From positions 21,294,802-21,358,801 of the forward strand of contig NC_019866.2 of the NCBI RefSeq assembly GCF_002234675.1: a stretch of DNA of 64,000 nt, in the 5' to 3' direction. Below the pieces are notes generated by a model that had not been told where the DNA came from, did no database searches, and was given only the letters and a program-made list of their open reading frames with translations. Positions 56,461-64,000 of this stretch are shown one piece after another (within the stretch, counting starts at the first letter, position 1; each line of letters begins with the position of its first letter). The position numbers and the translations under genes were made by a program. Source of the DNA: Oryzias latipes. Taxonomy: Eukaryota > Chordata > Actinopteri > Beloniformes > Adrianichthyidae.

Positions 56461-56554
56461 ATAGAAACATTATTTACGTTTCACTATTAAAATCCCAACA
56501 CTGCAGAGTTGTGCGCAGTACTTGCTGTTTACAATCAGACTAAAGGTTTCTGTT

Positions 56555-58017
56555 AGGGCTGGGAATCACTGGGTACCTCACGATACGATACGATTTGCGA
56601 TACATTGCTCACGATAAAGATACTATCACGATATGGCGATAATGCGATAATCGATATATCTCTAACAACTCACGATATAATAAACTTTATGAAAAAAGAA
56701 CTCTAAAAACAGCTTTTTGGAAAATATTTCCCCATTTATTTTTTAAACACCATGATAATAAACAACTTGTGTCCTATTTGGTGTAATGAATTACAGACTT
56801 TTGTGTAACATTGCTGAAATCAGTAATACTCTGTCTTTGACAAACAATGACAATTTTCATTTGGAAATATCTGTAAAATTCAGTTTAAACAATAGTGAAC
56901 ATCAACAGCAGTGTCATTATTTAGTACAAAATTGCTGTAAACAGGATAAAAAATGAATAAGTCAAGTAGCTGCCAGGCACATTGGTATTAACTTTTGAAA
57001 AACAAAGCCATAGCCATTTCTTAATTTAAAATAATAGCTGAAAATTAGATATTAATTCTGTGAACAAATTATAGTGTCTTTGTTAAAAAATAAATGACAC
57101 CATTTAGTGCAAATGTGGTGTAGACAAAAATATAATTCTCACAGAAAAATAAAAATCAAGTAGGTAGGAACTTTCCTTTTAAGTTTTTAAGACATAAACT
57201 GCTTTCAAAATAAATTACCAGGGATAAAATACATAAAAAACTTGCAGTGCATCTAAAAGTTACCGTCTTTGTGAACAAAACCTTTGGGGAAAAGCTGCAT
57301 GTGATCTATGTTTATGTTCATGTTTTTCTGGAGAGAAAAACATGAACATAAACATATTTAGCATCAAGATGCCGCTCGTCTACCTCTGCTTAGAGGAGAA
57401 GGGGGGTCTAAGGGCAGCGATGCCTCTCTTTCTTCCGTTTTCATCTCAGCCGTAGCTCTGGTCTGGACGTAGAGTACAGGGATCCTTTTTTCAGTATTTC
57501 CGAGAGGGAATGTCAAAGCGTTGCTCTACTGCATTCAATAAAAACCCAAATGCCTCGTTCTCCACCGCGCTGCAGGGGCCGTTTTCCGTTTGTCATTTCC
57601 GCTGCTCTGTCTCTCAGAAGACGGCGCTAGCTTCGTCTGGAAAAAAGTATCCGCGTCGGGCTGTGTCGGCTTCAGGCAGCAGCAGCCACAGCTTTCTCAC
57701 ACAACTCCGGGTGATGCAGCTTCAATGCTGCCGGCGCGTCTTTTAACTTGCTGCCGTCGCTTCTCATTGTTTTCCCGCTCCGCCATCTTTGTTTGAGTGT
57801 GTGTTCTTCTTCGTCCGCCCGCAACAACCAATCTCGCAACGAGCGCCCCCTATCGACCCTCCAAGGAATTGCCGTACCAAAGGATGGTTAATATAGCGTT
57901 TTACAGGGTTTTAAAACGTAAATAAAAGGTCGATACTTGATGAAGACATATCGATAATCGATCGCGGGACTAAATATCGCGATATATCACCATATCGATA
58001 TTTTGGCACACCCCTAG
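56555..58017. mobile_element. hAT-type non-autonomous element with 8-bp duplication
   Basis: Flanked by tttctgtt at 56547-56554 and 58018-58025. The empty site (gtttctgttgtg) is preserved at 17487-17500 and, with one change, at 47628-47642. The ends are rich in cgata/tatcg repeats. The open frames near 57510-57796 are GC-rich and not recognised. Confidence 0.8.
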
Positions 58018-58070
58018 TTTCTGTTGTGTTATTTTAATGAAAAGATGCTGTTTCTTGAACAGGACCTCAC

Positions 58071-58702
<632 letters not shown>

Positions 58703-59837
58703 TTTAAAAATGGAAAAAGGATAATTATTGAGAAAAATAAACAGACATTAGTGAATAGTAACCATGCCAGCTGCCAAAGGAAGCATGTGTGGGACCCTAA
58801 TCACGTGGTTTCCGCTGAAGGAAGCAATTGCAGTAAATGTCCTGCAGAGGGCGCACGAATCACAGAATTATTTTTATTTGATTGACAAAAGTTCTTTTTA
58901 TGATATTAAGACCTTTAATTATTTCAATTAGTAGTTTTGTCTGATTTCATTTTTGATAGATTTAACATATTAGAACTTAAGAAATTAATAAATGTTAGAT
59001 TCCCTGATGCAAAAATCACCACTTAAAGATGTAAAAAAAGAAAATGGATAAAGTGTAGATTTAGTTAAAATTGGCTGTAATAACTTTTTAAATAGCTTAA
59101 GGTGTGAAATAAAAAATGGTGATATTTAGGTGTACTTATGAAGTGTTATTCCTGGTGTAATTGCAAGAAATGCTGCATAGTGTACAGAACCAATCAGGTG
59201 GAAAATGCATTTAACGTCGGTAATGTTTAGAGGACTTTTTTGTTAACCTTCCCCTCTTGCAAACGTTGATCAGTTTAATATTAATACATGCAATTGTGTT
59301 TTTAAAAGTGAACCTTTGTCTACCCTTGTATTGATCAAGTGGTATAGGTTTATATGGGAATAAGAAAGTAAGCAGTGCTAGCAAATTGTGTTTCCAAAAA
59401 GTAATTGTTACATTAATCTAATTCAATGTCCCTGATTTCATTTTCATGTTGATGCAATCCTGCAGGAATTAATAGAACATGGCAGCAGCTAAAAGTGAAG
59501 TATAAAAACAAAATTCAATCAGGTCAAATTTGAGCATGTCATGGATGTAGGCTTTGTTGACAATATTTGACATATGAAACATCTACATAGCAATACATGT
59601 CTAATGTTGTTTTCATTGTTCACTGTCATTTGATTTGTCTTCAGCCAACAGAAAGAAGGCAGAGGCTTGCAAAACAAGGGGAGGCCCTGCACCACCACCT
59701 CTGACAAATGCTGAGGAGATGGCCCTGAGTCTGAACAGTGGAAGGCCAGTGGCTGAGGGAATTCCTGCAGGGAGTTCATCAGAGCCAGTCACTCCCCAGG
59801 ACACAAGTGCCTTCATAAAATGTAAGAGGCCTCCCCC

Positions 59838-59863
59838 CACCCACACACACACACACACACACA
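59838..59863 (+). repeat. CA microsatellite
   Basis: About twelve CA units in the intron of the Myb-like gene. Confidence 0.85.
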
Positions 59864-60054
59864 TTATATATATTTTCATTTCAAATGTGCAAAATGCCAG
59901 CCTCAAGCCCCTCAGAAGCACCAGTACTTGGATAAATATATATATAATATTTTAACATTGCATTGGGCTTTGCATTGGTCTCAACAGATTCTGATGGCAA
60001 TATCTTCCTTTTAGAGTCTCCAGTCACAACTGAACCCCAGGCAGTTGTAAGTAG

Positions 60055-60763
60055 TAGGGTTGCACGATATGAGGAAAACTTGTGATATGCGATATTGGTA
60101 ATTAATATTGCGATAACGATATAAATTGCGGTATATAAACAAATAGCAAAAAAAAACAAAAACATCATTTCCATTTCACTGCAACAGTTTAAAAATTATA
60201 CTCCAAATGACCCTTGTCGACGTAGGAGGCAAACATCAAACAAACAATCGGCCGTGATGCAGCGGTAGGGCGGTCGACCCATGATCGTAAGATTGCAGGT
60301 TTGATTCCCGCCTTGCACGCCCATGAGTCGAAGTGTCCTTGGGCAAGACACTGAACCCCACCTTGCCTCTGGTGGTAGGCGGGCGCCTGTGTTTGGCAGC
60401 GGAGCGACCACCAGTGTGTGAATGTGTGTGTGAATGTGTGTGTGACTGGGTGAATGGGTCAGTGACTGTAAAGCGCTTTGTCCTTGTAGGAAGAAAGGCG
60501 CTATACAAGTATACGCCATTTACCATTTACCATACGCCATAAAAGGGCTCATCTGATTGATCAAAAACGTAAACGGGTCCTTCCGATTGGTTAAATGCAT
60601 AAAGGGATTTATTTCATTTGTTCAATATTTCAAGCTGCCATGAGTTTGTTTTAGCACATTTAAGATAATCATTTATTGCGATTTTTGCTGTCTTTTGCGG
60701 TATGCATATTGCACAGCTTGATGTCGCGATAACGATAAATTTGCGGTATATTGTGCAGGCCTA
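60055..60763. mobile_element. hAT-type element whose target duplication is the splice donor
   Basis: Termini tagggttgcacgatat and (reverse) taggcctgcacaatat. The 8-bp duplication gtaagtag is at 60047-60054 and 60764-60771. The duplicated bases are exactly the first eight of the intron, so the donor is retained. A SINE is nested inside. Confidence 0.82.
60247..60538 (+). mobile_element. tRNA-derived SINE nested in the hAT element
   Basis: Full-length relative of 17175-17400: tRNA-like head with ggtttgattcccgcc, body tccttgggcaagacactgaa, TG-rich region, and tail gcgctatacaagtatacgcc. Confidence 0.65.
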
Positions 60764-61539
60764 GTAAGTAGCCTACATAACACACCAGAAATTAGCACGT
60801 GTAGTATTATAAAGTGTGCTCAACCAAACCCTCATCTTCTCAGGATGTAGAGGATGACACACTGTCTGCTTATACCGACAGACACATTCACATTCACACA
60901 TCACATTCACATTATTGTGTCGACTAACCTATTCTTGTCCCCGTCCCCACCCTCCAGAGTGTGGAGGAACAACCGCCGCAGGATGAGGAGGAGGAGGAAG
61001 GTCCATCAAACTCCTCTGCACGGATGAACACAGTTCAGTGACGTATAGTAAATGCCAGAGTGTTATTCTATGGAATTCATGTTGATGAACAGGATTTAAC
61101 CCCACACTACTGTATTTTCAGTTATCAGTTAAGGAGTTATATAGACTTCATCTTATTAAAGAAATAGAGAAAACTGATAAAGAGATGTCCTACTTAGATC
61201 GACAGATCCTTAAGTCAGATCTGGAAATTGAGATCCTAAAACACAAGCTACAGGTATGGTGTGTATTGTGATTGCTGAATTCTATAAAGGTTTTGGATGA
61301 ATATTGAATTCTTACTGTTGCTTTTCAATTTGTAGGAAATAATGAAGACCAAATACATTGTGACTTGAATTTATTCATTGTGGGATTCTTTTTTTATTTA
61401 TCTTTTTTTTTTCTTATTGTTGTAATTCTCTATGAATTAATGCAGCCTCCTCGTCTATTGGGTCCTCCAAAAAAGGACAAGCCATTCTTGTCACTTAGAC
61501 CGTCTCTGTGTGACGGAAATGTGGGCAATGAAGGTTAAA

Positions 61540-61826
61540 GCAAAAAATACCGCTTCGTCTTTAAAAAGGGGAGGGGACCGGCAGAAACCTTGAGTTTGGA
61601 GAATAAAACCTGCTCCCGACCAGGTTAGGTTCACAGCATAAGTAACCATGGATACTGACTCCGAGTAAAAGTTACCTCTCCTTCAGAAACGGGTTTGACT
61701 TACACTGCTTTCTCTGGTTTAACAAACCTCCCATTCTGAAACAGAAAACCCAGGGTTTCCCTGATTTCAGGGTTAACACACTCAGAGTTTACACTTAACC
61801 TCCTTTCTGAAACAGGCCCCTGGAAT
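61540..61826 (-). mobile_element. Harbinger terminal region
   Basis: Read in reverse it begins gggggtattccaggggcctg and continues with the alternating gaaa/ggtt motifs typical of fish Harbinger ends. It closes the element that carries the Myb-like gene. The other end is missing or is represented by the stub near 20967 in unit 1. Confidence 0.55.
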
Positions 61827-61956
61827 ACCCCCCTGCTCAGGGCCCAATACACACAAAAACACACCACAACACAAACAGTGATTAAACGAAAAATACAAAA
61901 CAGAAGAGGTGAACCTGAGCAGGACACAACTAATTTATGGGCCGAAAACAGGGGGG

Positions 61957-62562
61957 AAAATGAAATGCAAAATGAATCCTGAATGTTTCCAGACCAGTTC
62001 CATCGTTTCCCCTGTATTGGAATCAGCTTCAGTTCATTGCACTTTACCATGGCTCCTATTAAAAACGTTCTGTGGCTCAGGATCATTTCAACTCGGCCTT
62101 TCCTAATAAAACACTACATCATGAACGTTGTTTATAAAAAAGGCATCTCATTTTCGTGTGATTAGAGATAGCTTAGTGGAATACTTAATGGCATTTATAT
62201 CAAAAGGTTCTAGGTTTGAGTCTGGCACTGTACAAATCCTTTTTGCGTGCTTTTTTTTCTTCAAGTGATATGTATTTTGCTGTGTCAAGCACTTCTCACA
62301 GAAAGCGTCACATGTTGTGTTGTTTTACATTTTTTTAATCATAATTAACAAAATTGTTCAGTTTTACATTTTTTTCATCATTATTTCCACATTGAAGTGT
62401 TACAAGGAGCTTTGTTGAAACATATGTCGATATACATCCAGTCCGCCACCAGATGCTGCTGTTCTGTGTGGTTTCAAAGCCCTGAACGGGTGGTTCATTT
62501 TTCCCACACAATTAGATGAACCCCCAGTGAGGCTTCATGGGGCTTCTATTCCCATCCCTAGT
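61957..62562 (+). mobile_element. Deleted hAT element, unit 2 counterpart
   Basis: It matches 32875-33420 and then has the normal right end (cttctattcccatcccta) followed by gtaaaagg. It shows what stood at the site in unit 1 before the second hAT copy was joined to it. Confidence 0.7.
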
Positions 62563-62570
62563 AAAAGGAC

Positions 62571-63490
62571 TCAAATGATTAAAAGCTTTAGTAAAAAGGT
62601 CCACATGTCAAGCTCACCCACCAAAGCCAAACCAGGAAACCAGCATCCAGATGGAACTCCCACAGCTGCTATTTATCAGCCTTGTGAGCCAATCACAGCT
62701 CAACAGACAGGTGCTGGCCATGAATATTAACCTATGGAACACCATGAGGGACAAACTACCACCCACAGCCCTGTCTGCCACATGAGGATGTCATCAAGAA
62801 GGGACAACAGTAGGGAAAGGGACTGAACCAAGTGAACAGCTTCCTCTCTTCAGCAGACACATGTTCCGAGTACAAGTGTGTCAAAAGCTGGTAAATACTT
62901 ATAGATGATGCATCTTTTTGTTTAGTTTGTTTGCTCAGTTTAATCCATTTTGATCCTTGCATTTTGCACAGACATCCTCACCGTTCAGGCCGGTGATTGG
63001 AACAAGCGGAAGCCAGAAAAGTTGGACCAGACATTACCAAAATGATACTCCCAGGTAAAGAAATGAGCAGCATTGTAGATAAAGGGATCTGTTCCCACAA
63101 GGATCAATCATAATGACCTTGAAGGACATTGAAGGACTTTATCTGAGCCTCAGGAAAACAAGTACCAGCTGTTTCATCAACATACGTGTGATGAATTGCA
63201 GATTATGGTGCCATGATAAAAAAAAGGCTTTATGATGTCATGCTGCTGACCATACTGTGATTGGTGAAGTCCAGCAGTGCTGGGGGTCCTTGAAGTGTTG
63301 TTTGAGAGCATCTCCTCCCTGCTTCTGGAAGGTATAGCCCAGCAAAGCCAGGACGTTTTCTCTTTGTAATTTGCATGGATGTCCAGGGCTTGTAGCACTT
63401 ATGTGTTTTCCTCTTTAATTCTTAGGCAGCACAGAGGCATTAATGGAGTGAGGACGTGAAGGACTAACTGTCTGCCGAGGAGGAGATCAT
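62571..63490. other. Duplicated noncoding stretch (copy of 36407-37328)
   Basis: No gene recognised. Confidence 0.55.
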
Positions 63491-63492
63491 GT

Positions 63493-63868
63493 ACAGCGCC
63501 TGCAAAAGTATTTGGCCCCCTTGAACTTTTCAACCTTTTGCCAAATTTCAGGCTTTAAACACAAAAATATAAAGCTGACATTTTTTGTGAAGAAACAACA
63601 TCAAGTGGGACACAATCATGAAGTGTAAAAAATTTATTGGATATTTCAAACTTGTTTAACAAATAAAAACCGGAAATATTGGACAAAATTATTTAGCCCT
63701 TTTTACTTTCAGTGCAGCAAAGTCTCTCCAGGTGTTCAGTGAGGATCTCTGAATGATCCAATGTTTGACCTAAATGACCAATGAGGATAAATAGAATCCA
63801 CCTATTCAAGTCTCCATATCAATGCACCTGCTCTGTGATAGTCTCAGAGAGAGCATCATGAAGAACTG
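63493..63868 (+). mobile_element. Tc1-type transposon 5' end, unit 2
   Basis: It starts cagcgcctgcaaaagtattt after a TA and is about 94% similar by eye to 37330-37728. It continues into the boundary sequence also found at 3276. Confidence 0.75.
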
Positions 63869-64000
63869 GGAACACACCAGGCAGGTCCAAGATTTTTTTT
63901 TCAAGCACTGAGACGCTGTCAGCGCCCAGGAAACAGGCTGTACTTTTACTATATTAAGCACCTTTTGACCCAACAGTCACAGATAAGTGTGACAGAGATA

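Larger units (their letters stand above)
59466..61368 (+). pseudogene. Harbinger-type Myb/SANT-like gene, 5' end missing
   Basis: Exons: 59466-59522 (NRTWQQLKVKYKNKIQS, the end of a Myb/SANT-like domain), 59645-59821 (ANRKKAEACKTRGGPAPPPL, then EEMALSLNSGRPVAEGIP), 59988-60046, about 60844 onward (DVEDDTLSAY), about 60958-61036 (acidic), 61122-61253 (LYRLHLIKEIEKTDKEMSYL and a coiled-coil-like end) and 61336-61368 to a stop. This is the DNA-binding partner protein of PIF/Harbinger transposons, or a gene derived from one. The first exon is absent because KRI1-flanking sequence ends at about 59068. A hAT element sits in its third intron. Confidence 0.7.

Noticed and set aside
57360-57800. GC-rich open frames inside the hAT element at 56555-58017
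   Set aside because: Overlapping frames with no transposase motif; likely captured or internal noncoding DNA.

Overview
The window reads as teleost fish genomic DNA. It has intron-containing vertebrate genes, and it is crowded with fish-type transposable elements: hAT, Tc1, Harbinger, L1-type and other LINE tails, tRNA-derived SINEs and Ty3/Gypsy integrase scraps. No prokaryotic features are visible. The species cannot be fixed from sequence alone.

Two conserved genes are recognisable, both on the minus strand: the low-density lipoprotein receptor (LDLR) and the ribosome-biogenesis factor KRI1. Both lie in 19p13.2 in human, so the pairing looks like ancestral synteny. Here they sit in a tandem array with a period near 30 kb. 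Unit 0 ends at the assembly gap (1-2275). Unit 1 runs from 3276 to about 37.7 kb and unit 2 from about 37.7 to 63.87 kb. The last 130 bases repeat the start of unit 1, so a further unit begins there. No LDLR or KRI1 copy in view is complete. LDLR copy 1 keeps the 3' half (EGF-C, O-glycosylated stalk, membrane span, NPVY tail), but five canonical exons carry frame-breaking small insertions. LDLR copy 2 has clean exons from the ligand-binding repeats to the second propeller exon, then stops at a Tc1 fragment. KRI1 appears as three 5' pieces and two middle pieces, each with its own lesions. Both middle pieces end at the same junction with a Gypsy integrase fragment, and the KRI1 C-terminal domain is absent.

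Layout: 1-2.3 kb block A (45-bp minisatellite exon, SINE); gap; 3.3-5.1 kb repeat-derived DNA; 6.0-12.3 kb LDLR copy 1; 13.8-14.3 kb dead L1; 14.4-17.5 kb module D; 17.5-18.2 kb KRI1 5' piece; 19.2-19.9 kb LTR-like element; 21.4-23.5 kb block A; 23.7-25.7 kb integrase plus KRI1 middle; 25.7-28.9 kb module D; 28.6-30.5 kb unassigned plus-strand exon set; 31-36.4 kb integrase, SINE and composite hAT; 37.3 kb Tc1; 37.7-42.3 kb LDLR copy 2; then the same order again to 55 kb. Two hAT-type elements (55.3-58.0 kb), the third KRI1 5' piece, a truncated Harbinger Myb-like gene and the hAT/Tc1 flank of the next unit follow.

The most interesting unexplained material is the plus-strand exon set interleaved with these genes. 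It comprises a 20-nt ATG exon, middle exons that include a hairpin-prone 45-bp minisatellite exon varying from 1 to 13 units between copies, and several terminal exons that each encode a short hydrophobic tail-anchor-like segment. Phases are compatible (20 nt, then 1 mod 3, then phase-0 last exons). One terminal exon differs between copies far more than its intron does, yet stays open and hydrophobic. I do not recognise this gene.
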